DNA of 64,000 nt. It comes from Trinickia terrae (GTDB lineage Bacteria; Pseudomonadota; Gammaproteobacteria; Burkholderiales; Burkholderiaceae). The translations under genes and the position numbers were made by a program. This document shows, one piece after another, positions 18,332 to 28,007 of the stretch (the first letter of the stretch is position 1; each line of letters begins with the position of its first letter). The notes under the pieces were generated by a model, which saw nothing but the letters and a program-made list of their open reading frames with translations, ran no database searches and was not told the DNA's origin. The DNA lies in the NCBI RefSeq assembly GCF_005144415.1, contig NZ_SWJE01000008.1, positions 434,001-498,000 on the forward strand, given 5' to 3'.

Positions 18332-18404
18332 TGGGCGGGGGAGGCGTGCCACATCCCATCGTTTTTCGGCGCGAGACACGTGAATGGCTTGGGCGAAGTC
18401 GCTT

Positions 18405-20135
18405 CTACCAGCGGTAGCCCAGGCCGGCGCCGATCGTTTTTTCGCCGCCCGAGATGGCGGCGCCGATGTTGAGCACGGCGCGCGAGCTCCACAGGACGCG
18501 TTGAAAGTTCAGCGCCAGCGCGAGTTGCCCGCCCATCGCACCCATCCCGGCCGCCAGCCGGTTCGCCTGGGTCAACGCGCCGCCGATCGACGCCGCTTGT
18601 GTGAGCGCTGTGCTCATCGCCGCCATGCGGGCGATGCGCACATCCTGCTCGGCAAAGCGCTGGTTCATGTCGGCGCGCAGCTGGTCGGTGTAGGCGTTGG
18701 CTTCGTTCAGCAGTGCCTTGTCGTTGAGGTTGGCGTTGAGGATTTGCGCGGCCTGCGTGGCGAAGGTGTCGAGCTGGCTGACATTGACTGCGTCGGTGCC
18801 CGATACGCCGTCGGCCACGTTGACGATCTGACGTTCCGCGCTTGGGCTGCCTATCGACACGGTGTTCGCGCGCGTATTGGTGCTGTTCGCGCCGAGCGAG
18901 ATGCTGTTGTCCGCTTCTGCGCTGGCGTTGTTGCCGAGTGCCGTGGAGTCGACCCCGAGTGCCTGCGCGCCCACGCCCAGCGCGGAGCTGCCCTCCGCGG
19001 CGGCATACGAGCCGGTGCCGTGAGCCATGGCGTTTTCGCCCGAGGCGATGGCATTCGCCCCGAGTGAGATGCCGTTGAGGGCGTTGGCGTTGCTGCTGGT
19101 GCCGATCGCCATGGCGTTTTCGCCCGAAGCCTGTGCCAGTGACCCTAGTGCGACGGCTCCTGAGCCCGATGCCACCGCCCGCGTGCCCATCGCCATTCCG
19201 AATGCGCCGCTCACGCGTGCGGCGGTGCCGATGGCCACGGCGTTGTCCGCGCCGGCACTGACCAGGGCGCTGGTGCCGAGCGCCGTGGCGTTGATGGCGG
19301 CGGCTGCTGCATCGGCCCCGAGCGCGAGGGCATTGGCCGCCTGCGCCGCCGCCTGGAAGCCGATCGCCATGGCGCTCGTGCCGTTCGCCGCGGCCGCCAC
19401 GCCCATCGCTACCGTGCTGGTCTGGCTCGCCGCCGCTTCGGTGCCCAGCGCGGTAGCCTGTGCCGCGGTGGCTTGACTGCCGGTGCCGAGCGTCGTGCTG
19501 TTGAGCGCGCTCGCCAGGCTGTTGGTACCCACCGCCAATGCGGACTGCGCGGAGGCCGTGGCAAACGTGCCGAGGGCCCCGCTGTTCACGCCGCCTACGT
19601 TTGCCGATGCGCCCACCGCGACGGCGGCTTCGGCCGTGCTCTGTGCGTTGGCCCCGAACGCAAAACTGTAATGATCCAGCCCGACCGTGCCGACGCCGAA
19701 CGTGGCGGCATCCCGGCCCGGCGACTGGCTGTTCGCGCCCACGGCCAACCCGCCCTGTCCCGTCGATCCCTGAGCCTGAAAGCCGACGGCGTTGCTTAGG
19801 AGCGTCGGAGCAGTGGCGTTGACGCCCAGCGTCACCGATTGGAAATTGCTCCTAGTGCCTGAGTTCGTGACGGTGCCGACGGCGACGCCCCCTTGCAGAT
19901 TGGTATTCGCCCCAGCGCCCAGCGCGACAGAGTTGGCGTTGTTGGTCGTGGCATTGGCGCCGCAGGCCAGGCTCCCGGTGCCATTGGCATTCATGCCGGC
20001 GGGGCCGACACAGGTATCGCCTGCATAGGCCGAGCTGGGGAATCCGAGCGTGCTGCTGGCCATGCAGGCCAGCAGGCTCAATCGGATCAAATCTGTTGTG
20101 CGGGCTGTTCGGAGTGGGTGAGCGGTCAATCGCAC
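18405..20135 (-). CDS. YadA-like trimeric autotransporter adhesin (copy 1)
   Basis: 576 residues from a GTG at 20135, 13 bp after the stop of the upstream adhesin gene. The signal sequence ends near SSAYAGDT. The passenger is a head built from degenerate 14-residue YadA repeats (NAVAIGTAA, SGAVALGS, ENAMAIGT). The neck motif is ERQIVNVADGVSGTDAVNVS. A short coiled coil with YTDQLRADMNQRFAEQD leads into a four-strand YadA anchor ending in GLGYRW, with the required terminal aromatic residue. There is almost no stalk, so the head would sit close to the outer membrane. It probably mediates adhesion or autoaggregation, and is paralogous to and likely cotranscribed with the 20149-21828 gene. Confidence 0.9.
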   Translation of the reverse strand: MRLTAHPLRTARTTDLIRLSLLACMASSTLGFPSSAYAGDTCVGPAGMNANGTGSLACGANATTNNANSVALGAGANTNLQGGVAVGTVTNSGTRSNFQSVTLGVNATAPTLLSNAVGFQAQGSTGQGGLAVGANSQSPGRDAATFGVGTVGLDHYSFAFGANAQSTAEAAVAVGASANVGGVNSGALGTFATASAQSALAVGTNSLASALNSTTLGTGSQATAAQATALGTEAAASQTSTVAMGVAAAANGTSAMAIGFQAAAQAANALALGADAAAAAINATALGTSALVSAGADNAVAIGTAARVSGAFGMAMGTRAVASGSGAVALGSLAQASGENAMAIGTSSNANALNGISLGANAIASGENAMAHGTGSYAAAEGSSALGVGAQALGVDSTALGNNASAEADNSISLGANSTNTRANTVSIGSPSAERQIVNVADGVSGTDAVNVSQLDTFATQAAQILNANLNDKALLNEANAYTDQLRADMNQRFAEQDVRIARMAAMSTALTQAASIGGALTQANRLAAGMGAMGGQLALALNFQRVLWSSRAVLNIGAAISGGEKTIGAGLGYRW

Positions 20136-20148
20136 GGAGGCTCCGCCG

Positions 20149-21828
20149 TTACCAACCGATGCCGGCGCCGGCGCCAAATGTCCGCTCACTGCCCGCGATG
20201 GCGCCGCCCACGCTTACTGCCGAGCGGCCGCCGCCGAACACATGCTGATAGTTCAGCGCCAGCGCCGTCTGCCCGCCCATGGCGCCGGTCCCTACGCTCA
20301 GGTGGTTCGCGCCGCTCAGCGCGCCGCCGACCCCGGCTGCCTGCGTGAGCGCCGTGTTCATGGCGCCTACACGCGAGATCCGCACATCCTGCTGGGCAAA
20401 TCGGCTGTTCATGTCGCTGCGCAATTGGTCGGTGTAGCTATTGGCCTCCGACTCCACCGTTGCGCCTGCTTGGTTGATGATGTTGGCCGTCACGTAGTTG
20501 AGCTGGTTCACGTTGATGGCGTCGGTGGGGGCCGTTCCATCGGCCACGTTGACGATCTGCCGTTCATTGCCGACGGAGCCGACCGACACCGTGTTGGTAC
20601 GCGTAGTGGTGCTGTTGGCGCCGATCGCCACGCTGTTTGCCGCGTTGGCCGACGCATTGTTGCCGAGCGCCGTGGCCGGGCTGGCCGTCGCCTGCGCGCC
20701 CACGCCAAATGCCGTGCTGCCGTTGGCCGATGCAATGGCGTTCGTGCCGTGAGCCATGGCGTTGACGCCGATCGCCTGCGATTGCGTGCCCATCGCCATG
20801 GCATTGGCGCCTTGCGCGACCGCTTGTGTGCCGATCGCGATGGCGCTGGCGCCGCTGGCGCTTGCGTTGGTGCCTAAAGCCATGGATCGCGAGCCGGTGG
20901 CGGACGCGTTGTAGCCCACGCTGACGGACGAGGCGCTGGAGGCGACCGCATTGCTGCCGATGGCGATCGCGCCGGTGGCGCCCGTATTGATCTGCGCGTT
21001 CGTACCGATCGCGATGGAATTGAGCCCGCCCGCGGCGGTGTCGGCGCCCATCGCAACGGCCCCCGAACCGCTGGCCGCAGACTGGAAGCCGAGTGCGACG
21101 GCGCCCACGCCGCCCGTGTTGGCGCCCACGCCGGCCGCAACCGAGTTGGCCGTTGCGGCGACGCTGTTCGTGCCCAGCGCCAGCGCACTCGGCGCGCTCG
21201 CCTGACTGGCCGTGCCGAGCGCAACGCTGTCGGCGCCGCTCGCCACCGTGCCGTTGCCCAGAGCCACGGCGGCGCTGGCGCTGGCGGCGGCCCCGGTTCC
21301 CATGGCGACGCTTTGGTTGCCCGTGGCCTGAGCCGTGGCGCCGACGGCCAAGGCCGCCTCGCCGCTGGCCGTGGAATCGCTGCCGAGCGCGGCGCTGTTG
21401 TCCTGACTTGCATTGGCGCGGATGCCGAGGGCGATGGCGCCGCTGCCGCTGGCCTGCGCGTTGCCGCCGATGACGGTGGCGCCGGCGCCGGAACTGGTGG
21501 CGCCATATCCGACCGCCACACTCCCTATCCCGCTGGCGTTTGCGTTGGTACCGGTGGCCGTGGCGGTGCTGGCTGCCTGCGTGTTGTAGCCGACCGCCAC
21601 CGCGTTGTCCGCTGCGGAGGCCGACGAGCCGACGGCCGTGGCGTTGGTGGCATTGGCCGTGGCGCCGCTGCCGCACGCGAGGGCATTGGCGCCGTTGGCG
21701 GAGGCGGCTCCGGCCGGGCCCGCGCAGGTATCGCCCGCCCATGCCGACCCCGAGCCACAGACCAGCAGGCTGACTGCGCCAACGGTTGCGATAAAGCGGA
21801 AAGAGGAAGGCGGAACAGGTCGTCTCAT
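20149..21828 (-). CDS. YadA-like trimeric autotransporter adhesin (copy 2)
   Basis: 559 residues from the ATG at 21828 (MRRPVPPSSFRFIATVG), 9 nt after CGGAGA. The signal peptide ends near SGSAWAGDT. As in the neighbouring paralogue, the mature part begins DTCAGPAG and continues with degenerate 14-residue head repeats (NAVAVGYN, GSVAVGYGA, SGAIALGIR). The neck reads ERQIVNVADGTAPTDAINVN. A short coiled coil with YTDQLRSDMNSRFAQQD precedes the membrane anchor, which ends GAGAGIGW. A usual extended signal-peptide region is absent. The repeated DNA makes it prone to slippage and recombination with copy 1. Confidence 0.9.
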   Translation of the reverse strand: MRRPVPPSSFRFIATVGAVSLLVCGSGSAWAGDTCAGPAGAASANGANALACGSGATANATNATAVGSSASAADNAVAVGYNTQAASTATATGTNANASGIGSVAVGYGATSSGAGATVIGGNAQASGSGAIALGIRANASQDNSAALGSDSTASGEAALAVGATAQATGNQSVAMGTGAAASASAAVALGNGTVASGADSVALGTASQASAPSALALGTNSVAATANSVAAGVGANTGGVGAVALGFQSAASGSGAVAMGADTAAGGLNSIAIGTNAQINTGATGAIAIGSNAVASSASSVSVGYNASATGSRSMALGTNASASGASAIAIGTQAVAQGANAMAMGTQSQAIGVNAMAHGTNAIASANGSTAFGVGAQATASPATALGNNASANAANSVAIGANSTTTRTNTVSVGSVGNERQIVNVADGTAPTDAINVNQLNYVTANIINQAGATVESEANSYTDQLRSDMNSRFAQQDVRISRVGAMNTALTQAAGVGGALSGANHLSVGTGAMGGQTALALNYQHVFGGGRSAVSVGGAIAGSERTFGAGAGIGW

Positions 21829-22078
21829 GAGCGATCTCCGGACGTGCTGATGTGCGCGATTAAGCGGGCGGGCTGCTGCCGGGTTTCTTATGACGCGTTG
21901 CGTGGGGTGCAAGGGTGTGAAGAAATGTATTCGATGACGAGTCGTATACGCAATGCAGATAATGGCGTGCGGGTCATTTTTTTAATTTTCGTTATCCTGA
22001 TCGATATATACGAACAGGTCGGTCTTATTGCACTTTTCAGACCTTAGCGCTTGGCATGAACGTGTTCATTCTTCCAAG

Positions 22079-22717
22079 TTAAGCGTTGCGGGCGGAGCCA
22101 AGTCGGAGCAGATCGGCCGGCGCATGAAAGACCTCGGCCGGATCGTGACGCAGCAGCGCATCGATGTGCGTATAGCCCCACGCCACGGCGCCGAACGACA
22201 TGCCGGCCTGTTGCGCGGCTTGTGCGTCGCGGATTTCGTCGCCGATGTAGAGGGTGTCCGACGGCGGGATGTGGGTCGCCTGAAGGATCCGGCGCAGGCG
22301 ATATTCCTTGCCGAACAGCGTCGAGCCGCATTCGAGCGCGATGAAGTGCTCGAGCAGCGAGGCGCCGACCACCGTGCGCACGTTGTCGATCGTGTTCGAC
22401 GTGGCGACAGCGAGTGCGATGCGCGCCTCGGCCATCGTCCGCAAGGTGTCGACGATGTCCGGAAACGGCTTCACTTCGTCGATGCGCTCGCGCATCACCG
22501 CCCGGAAGTCGGAGATCACGGCAGGGACGCGCCACAGCGGAAGCTGCAGCTCGCGAAGGATATCGACGGCGCTCAGCTGGCGCAGCTTCTGCTCCTCTCC
22601 TTTTTCGACCCGGCGGAAACCGTGCCTGGCCGCCAAGGCGTTGATCGAGTCGATGAACACGGGATAGGTGTCGGCGAGCGTTCCGTCGAAATCGAAGATA
22701 GCGAGTTTTACGGCCAT
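22079..22717 (-). CDS. HAD-family phosphatase (Gph-like)
   Basis: 212 residues from the ATG at 22717. HAD motif I is DFDGTLADT with both aspartates (residues 8-16). Motif II is the ATSNT serine/threonine, motif III a lysine in the FGKEY segment, and motif IV GDEIRDAQAA. A helical C1 cap lies between motifs I and II. This layout fits phosphoglycolate phosphatase/beta-phosphoglucomutase-like phosphatases acting on small phosphoesters. The neighbours do not reveal a substrate. A longer frame to 22816 exists but has no motif before residue 34. Confidence 0.9.
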   Translation of the reverse strand: MAVKLAIFDFDGTLADTYPVFIDSINALAARHGFRRVEKGEEQKLRQLSAVDILRELQLPLWRVPAVISDFRAVMRERIDEVKPFPDIVDTLRTMAEARIALAVATSNTIDNVRTVVGASLLEHFIALECGSTLFGKEYRLRRILQATHIPPSDTLYIGDEIRDAQAAQQAGMSFGAVAWGYTHIDALLRHDPAEVFHAPADLLRLGSARNA

Positions 22718-22820
22718 GAGTGGTTCAAGCGTTGCGCTGTGGGGGACAATCGCGGCTGGTGACACGGCGCGATTTGCGAAATCGCCGTCATGGTAAAGGA
22801 AAGCAAGGAGGCTCATTCAA

Positions 22821-23207
22821 ATGAATAACGTTGCGCTCGCATGCGTGGCAGTGCTGGGGCTGCTCCTGTTCGGACTCGGATTTTCCGTTTCGGCTACGCG
22901 TTTTCGCGAAAACACCGGCTCCGGCTGCGAGACGGACCCCGCGAACCTGCTGCACAAGCTTGTCCGGGCTCATGCCAACACGGCCGAATACGCGCCGTTC
23001 CTCGCTGTGCTTTTTCTCTATCTCGGCGCGCGTTCTCCTTCGGCGGTGACAGTGTCGCTGATGGTTGCGGCAACCGTCTGCCGCTGCTTGCTCGTCGTCG
23101 GGCTGATCGCGTTGCCGACGATGGCGAAACCCAACCCTTTCCGCTTCGTCGGCGCGCTGGGCACTTACTTGGCCGGTATCGCGCTATGTGTGACGCTGCT
23201 GCGTTGA
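22821..23207 (+). CDS. MAPEG-family membrane protein
   Basis: 128 residues with four hydrophobic helices. The ATG at 22821 follows AGGAG by 10 nt. The MAPEG motif HANTAEYAPFLAVLFLYLG (about residues 52-70) carries the conserved Asn-Glu pair of glutathione-dependent membrane enzymes. The eukaryotic members are glutathione S-transferases and eicosanoid synthases; the bacterial function is generally unproven. It is divergent from the HAD gene. Confidence 0.88.
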   Translation: MNNVALACVAVLGLLLFGLGFSVSATRFRENTGSGCETDPANLLHKLVRAHANTAEYAPFLAVLFLYLGARSPSAVTVSLMVAATVCRCLLVVGLIALPTMAKPNPFRFVGALGTYLAGIALCVTLLR

Positions 23208-23273
23208 GATTCGATGGACAGCGGCGGCGAGCCGGAAAGCCCGGCCGCCGCCGCGTCGGCAGTCAGGTGCGGG

Positions 23274-26200
23274 TCAAGCGGCGGCGCTCAACGCGCGCGC
23301 CTGCCGGTACTCGCTCAGCAGCCGCTCACGCTCGGCCGACGCTCTCCGCACCGCACGCTCTTTCACGTGACCATAGCCGCGAATGTCGTCGGGCAGGTTC
23401 GCGAGCTTGATGGCGGCGTCGAGCTTCGGCGCATCCAAAGTGGCGCAGAACTCGTCGGCCAACGCGATGTAGTCCTCGATCATCGCGCGTTCGTTGCGCC
23501 GTTCCTCGGTCTTGCCGAACACGTCGAACGCGGTGCCGCGCAGGCCCTTCATCTTCGCTAGCGCACGGAATGCCGGCAGCATCCACGGCCCGTAGCGGTG
23601 CTTGACCAGATGCCCGTGCTCGTCGCGCTTTGCAAAGAGCGGCGGTGCGAGATAGAAGCTGAGGGTGTAGTCCTTGCCCGGCTCGCCCTCGAACTGCGCG
23701 CGCAGCTTGTCGAGATAGCCGGGGTCCGAATAAAGGCGCGCGACTTCGTATTCGTCCTTGTAGGCCATCAGCTTCGCGAGATTGCGCGCGACTGCCTGTG
23801 TGAGCGGCAGGTGCGCACGCTTGGCGTCCGTTGCGCCGGCGGCAAGCTGCATTTCCTTGGCCTGGACGCGCTCGACGACGCTACGGTAGCGCGCCGCATA
23901 CGCTGCGTTCTGATAGGCCGTCAGCAGCTTTTCGCGCGAAGCGACGAGCTGGTCGAGCGACTCGGCGGTCTTGAACTCGATCACCTGCTGCGACGCCGAC
24001 GCCTTGCGCGGCACGAACGCTTCGAGCGCCTGCGCCCCGTGCTGCGCCACAAAACGGCCCCAATCGAACGCCAGGCGATTCTTCTCGATCGCCACGCCGT
24101 TCAACTCGATGGCGCGCACGAGGCTCACAAATTCGAGAGGCAGCCAGCCCTTTTGCCATGCGAAGCCAAGCAGCAGGGGATTGGCGTAGATCGTGTCGCC
24201 GAGCAGCGTCAGGGCGAGCGCGTTGGCGTCGATGAACGCGCAGCCAACGCCTAAGCTCGCTCGCAGGTCCTGCTCGGTCTGCGCGCCGGGGAACGACCAC
24301 TTCGCGTTGCGCACGAAGTCGGCGGTCGGCGTGGCGCCGCTGTTGATCGCCGCTTGCGTCACGCCGAACTGCGTGCGCGAGAGCACGTCGAGCGACGCCG
24401 ATACGATTGCGTCGCAGCCGATCACGAGCCGCGCTTCGCCGGTGGCGATGCGCGTGGCGTGCAGCGCGTCCGGGGAGGCTGCGATCTGCACGTGGCTCAG
24501 CACCGCGCCACCCTTTTGCGCGAGGCCGGCCATGTCGAGCACCGTCACGCCCTTGCGCTCCAGATGCGCGGCCATGCCGATCAAGCCGCCGATCGTCACG
24601 ACGCCGGTGCCGCCGACGCCCGTCACGAGAATCCCATACGGTTTGCTTAGCGCCGGCAGCGCGGGCGGCGGCAGCGTGGCGAAGTCGGGCAGGGCATCGC
24701 CGCCGGCCGCATCGATCACGGCCTTCGGCTTGCGTACCTGCGCGCCTTCGGCGGTCACGAAGCTCGGGCAAAAGCCCTTCACGCAGGAAAAATCCTTGTT
24801 GCACGACGACTGGTTGATCTTGCGCTTCGCGCCGAGCGGCGTCTCCAGCGGTTCGACCGACAGGCAGTTCGACTGCACCGAGCAATCGCCGCAGCCTTCG
24901 CAGACGGCGTCGTTGATGAAGGCGCGCCGCGCCGGGTCCGGGTACGCGCCGCGCTTGCGGCGGCGGCGCTTCTCGGTCGCGCAGGTCTGGTCGTAGATGA
25001 GCACGGTGGTGCCCGGCACGTCGCGCAACTCGCGCTGGATCGCGTCGAGGCGGTCGCGATGATGGACAGTCACGCCCTGCGGCAGCGACACGCCGGCATC
25101 GTATTTCTCGGGCTCGTCGGTGACGATGACGAGCTTCTTCGCGCCTTCCGCGTACACCTGATGCGCGATCTGCGGCACGCTCAGCACGCCGTCGACGGGC
25201 TGTCCGCCCGTCATCGCGACGGCGTCGTTATAGAGGATCTTGTAGGTGATGTTCGCGTTCGCGGCGATCGCCGCGCGAATCGCGAGCAGCCCCGAGTGGA
25301 AATACGTGCCGTCGCCGAGATTGACGAACACGTGCTTGTCGCCCGCGAAATGCATCTGGCCGATCCACGCGACGCCTTCGCCGCCCATCTGGCTGAAGGT
25401 CTCGGTCTTGCGGTCCATCCACATCGTCATGTAGTGGCAGCCGATGCCCGCGATCGCGCGCGAGCCTTCGGGCACGTTGGTCGAGGTGTTGTGCGGGCAG
25501 CCCGAGCAGAACCACGGCTTGCGCTCGACGGTCACGCGCGGCTTGGCCGCTTCGCGTTCCTTCGCCGCGATGATCGCGACGCGCGCGACGATGCGCTCGC
25601 GCACGTCCTCGGGCAAATCGGCCTTGCTCGTGAGCCGCCGCGCGATCGCCTTCGCGATCAGCGCCGGAGACAGCTCGTAGTGCGCCGGCAGCAGCCAGTT
25701 GCCGCGCGGCACGGACCATTCGCCGCCTTCGTTGTCGCGCTCGTCGAACTTGCCGTAGATCTTCGGACGCACGTCCTCGCGCCAGTTGTAGAGCTCTTCC
25801 TTGAGCGCGTATTCGAGGATCTGGCGCTTCTCTTCGACGACGAGAATTTCTTCGAGCCCGGTCGCGAACGCGCGCGCATCCTGCGCATCGAGCGGCCACA
25901 CGCAGCCGACTTTGAGCACGCGCAGGCCGATGCGCGAGCAGGTGTCGTCGTCGAGGCCGAGGTCGACGAGCGCCTGGCGCACGTCGAGATACGCCTTGCC
26001 CGCGGTCATGATGCCGAAGCGCGGCGTGGGCGAATCGAGCACGATCCGGTTCAGCTTGTTCGCGCGCACGTAGGCGAGCGCGGCGTACCACTTGTAGTCG
26101 AGCAGACGCGCTTCCTGCGCGAGCGGCGGATCGGGCCAGCGGATGTTGAGGCCGCCCGGCGGCATCTGGTAATCGGTGGGCGTGACGATCTGCACGCGGT

Positions 26201-26888
26201 CCGGATCGAGGTCGATCGACGCCGTGGATTCGACGACGTCGGTCACGCATTTCATCGCGACCCACAGGCCGGAATAGCGGCTCATCGCCCAGCCGTGCAG
26301 GCCGAAGTCGAGATACTCCTGGACGTTGGCGGGATACAGCACCGGAATGCCGGCCGCGATGAACGCGTGATCGGACTGGTGCGCGACCGACGACGACTTC
26401 GCCGCATGGTCGTCGCCCGCGAGCACGAGCACGCCGCCCTTCGGATCGGTGCCCGCCGAGTTCGCGTGCTTGAAGACATCGCCCGTGCGGTCGACGCCCG
26501 GGCCCTTGCCGTACCACATGCCGAACACGCCGTCGCGCTGCGCATTGGGCCAGAGATTGAGCTGCTGCGTGCCCCACACGGAGGTGGCGGCGAGGTCTTC
26601 GTTGACGCCCGGCTGGAACACCACGTCATGCGCCTGCAGATGCTTCTTCGCCTTCCACAGCGCCTGGTCGACCCCGCCGAGCGGCGAGCCGCGATAGCCG
26701 GAGATGAAGCCCGCGGTATTGAGCCCCGCACGCCGGTCGCGCTCCTTTTGCAGCATCGGCAGCCGTACCAGCGCCTGTGTGCCGCTGATGTAGACGCGGC
26801 CTTTTTCGAGCGTGTACTTGTCGTCGAGGGTGACTTGGGGGAGGGACGCCAGCGCGTCGCGCTGTTCGGCAGATAGGGGGGCGTTCAT
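23274..26888 (-). CDS. Indolepyruvate ferredoxin oxidoreductase, fused alpha/beta
   Basis: 1204 residues, the size of the fused proteobacterial form. The N-terminal region carries pyrimidine-binding and TPP domains, with SGCPHNTSTNVPEGSR at about residues 463-478 and NLGDGTYFHSGL as a GDG TPP motif. A 4Fe-4S segment follows with CEGCGDCSVQSNC and later cysteines in SSCNKDFSCVKGFC. The C-terminal gamma-type domain starts near GILVTGVGGTGVVTIGG. It oxidatively decarboxylates aryl-pyruvates (indolepyruvate, phenylpyruvate) to acyl-CoA, passing electrons to ferredoxin, in aromatic amino-acid or phenylacetate metabolism. The divergent LysR at 26988 is its probable regulator. Confidence 0.95.
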   Translation of the reverse strand: MNAPLSAEQRDALASLPQVTLDDKYTLEKGRVYISGTQALVRLPMLQKERDRRAGLNTAGFISGYRGSPLGGVDQALWKAKKHLQAHDVVFQPGVNEDLAATSVWGTQQLNLWPNAQRDGVFGMWYGKGPGVDRTGDVFKHANSAGTDPKGGVLVLAGDDHAAKSSSVAHQSDHAFIAAGIPVLYPANVQEYLDFGLHGWAMSRYSGLWVAMKCVTDVVESTASIDLDPDRVQIVTPTDYQMPPGGLNIRWPDPPLAQEARLLDYKWYAALAYVRANKLNRIVLDSPTPRFGIMTAGKAYLDVRQALVDLGLDDDTCSRIGLRVLKVGCVWPLDAQDARAFATGLEEILVVEEKRQILEYALKEELYNWREDVRPKIYGKFDERDNEGGEWSVPRGNWLLPAHYELSPALIAKAIARRLTSKADLPEDVRERIVARVAIIAAKEREAAKPRVTVERKPWFCSGCPHNTSTNVPEGSRAIAGIGCHYMTMWMDRKTETFSQMGGEGVAWIGQMHFAGDKHVFVNLGDGTYFHSGLLAIRAAIAANANITYKILYNDAVAMTGGQPVDGVLSVPQIAHQVYAEGAKKLVIVTDEPEKYDAGVSLPQGVTVHHRDRLDAIQRELRDVPGTTVLIYDQTCATEKRRRRKRGAYPDPARRAFINDAVCEGCGDCSVQSNCLSVEPLETPLGAKRKINQSSCNKDFSCVKGFCPSFVTAEGAQVRKPKAVIDAAGGDALPDFATLPPPALPALSKPYGILVTGVGGTGVVTIGGLIGMAAHLERKGVTVLDMAGLAQKGGAVLSHVQIAASPDALHATRIATGEARLVIGCDAIVSASLDVLSRTQFGVTQAAINSGATPTADFVRNAKWSFPGAQTEQDLRASLGVGCAFIDANALALTLLGDTIYANPLLLGFAWQKGWLPLEFVSLVRAIELNGVAIEKNRLAFDWGRFVAQHGAQALEAFVPRKASASQQVIEFKTAESLDQLVASREKLLTAYQNAAYAARYRSVVERVQAKEMQLAAGATDAKRAHLPLTQAVARNLAKLMAYKDEYEVARLYSDPGYLDKLRAQFEGEPGKDYTLSFYLAPPLFAKRDEHGHLVKHRYGPWMLPAFRALAKMKGLRGTAFDVFGKTEERRNERAMIEDYIALADEFCATLDAPKLDAAIKLANLPDDIRGYGHVKERAVRRASAERERLLSEYRQARALSAAA

Positions 26889-26926
26889 GGCTTGAAGTCT
26901 CCGGTCAAGCGATTTTGGGACGGAGT

Positions 26927-26946
26927 ATAGGAAGCCGATCCCCTAT
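26927..26946. promoter_or_regulatory. Inverted repeat between IOR and LysR genes
   Basis: ATAGG, a 10-nt spacer and CCTAT form a 20-bp dyad in the 99-bp divergent intergenic region. Spacing of this kind is typical of LysR recognition sites, which makes it a plausible operator for the 26988 regulator acting on the oxidoreductase gene. Confidence 0.35.
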
Positions 26947-26987
26947 CGTAAAATCACAAATATATAACTCCAGTATTCGAAAATCAG

Positions 26988-27893
26988 ATGGCTAAGGACG
27001 TCACGCTGCGCCAGTTGCGCTACTTCGCCGCCGCCGCCCGGACGGGCCAGTTCTCGATGGCCGCGACCGACGAGCACGTTTCGCAATCGGCGATCACGAA
27101 TGCCGTGCTGGCGCTCGAAAGCACGCTCGGCACGCGCTTGTTCGAACGCTTGCCGCAGGGCGTGGAGCTGACGCCCGACGGCCAGGATTTCTATCACCAC
27201 GCGCGGCACGTGCTCGATTCGGTGCGCGACGCGATCCACAAGCCGCGCTTTCGCGCGCACGATTTGCGCGGCACGGTGCGCATCGCGGCCTCGTATACGG
27301 TGCTCGGCTATTTCCTGCCGGAATTGTTCGCGCGCTTTAGGGCGAGCTATCCCGATGTCGAGATCGATCTGCGCGACGTCGACCGGCCGGGGATCGAAGC
27401 GGCGGTGCTCGACGGCGAAGTGGATCTCGGCGTGGCGCTGCTGTCGAACGTGGAGCGCATCTCGCGCTTCGGCCATCAGGTGCTGATCCGTTCCCGCCGT
27501 CAGCTATGGGTGGCGCCGACGCATCCGCTCGCGCAGCTGAGCACGCCGTCGCTGAAGGACATCGCCCAGCACCCTTACATCCTGCTGACCGTCGACGAGG
27601 GCGAGCAATCGACGCTGCGCTATTGGGCGAAGAAACGCATGACGCCGAACATCGCGTTTCGCACGAGCTCGCTGGAGGCGCTGCGCGGGCTCGTCGCGTA
27701 CGGGTTCGGCGTGACGGTGCTGTCGGACATGGTGTTCCGGCCCTGGTCTCTGGAAGGCAAGCGGATCGAGGCGCGGCCGGTGCTCGATGCGATTCCTCAG
27801 ATGGATGCGGGCATGCTCTGGCGCAAGGACGCACAGCTGAGCGCGCCGGCGCTGGCGATGCAGCAGTTCCTGATTCATGCGTGCGGGAGTTGA
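26988..27893 (+). CDS. LysR-family regulator divergent from IOR
   Basis: 301 residues. The winged helix spans residues 5-62 (VTLRQLRYFAAAARTGQFSM, then TDEHVSQSAITNAV) and the LysR substrate domain follows from about residue 92 (LRGTVRIAASYTV). The hydrophobic character and ordering resemble CynR/CbbR-type members. It starts 99 bp from the indolepyruvate oxidoreductase start on the opposite strand, the usual geometry for a regulator of that gene. Confidence 0.9.
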   Translation: MAKDVTLRQLRYFAAAARTGQFSMAATDEHVSQSAITNAVLALESTLGTRLFERLPQGVELTPDGQDFYHHARHVLDSVRDAIHKPRFRAHDLRGTVRIAASYTVLGYFLPELFARFRASYPDVEIDLRDVDRPGIEAAVLDGEVDLGVALLSNVERISRFGHQVLIRSRRQLWVAPTHPLAQLSTPSLKDIAQHPYILLTVDEGEQSTLRYWAKKRMTPNIAFRTSSLEALRGLVAYGFGVTVLSDMVFRPWSLEGKRIEARPVLDAIPQMDAGMLWRKDAQLSAPALAMQQFLIHACGS

Positions 27894-28007
27894 GAGCGGC
27901 GCAATAGGTGCAGGCTATGCCCGGCAGAGACAATCGATAGTGGCCGCGAATGGCGATTCCGCGTGTAATGCACGGCCATGTGTTCACCATCGTGCCGGAG
28001 ATCGTCG

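Noticed and set aside
18405-21828. Repeats suggesting a CRISPR array
   Set aside because: The repeats are in-frame degenerate 42-bp units encoding YadA head repeats, with no uniform spacers and no cas genes.
25059-26876. 605-residue plus-strand open frame
   Set aside because: It is antisense to indolepyruvate oxidoreductase, whose motifs are clear on the other strand.
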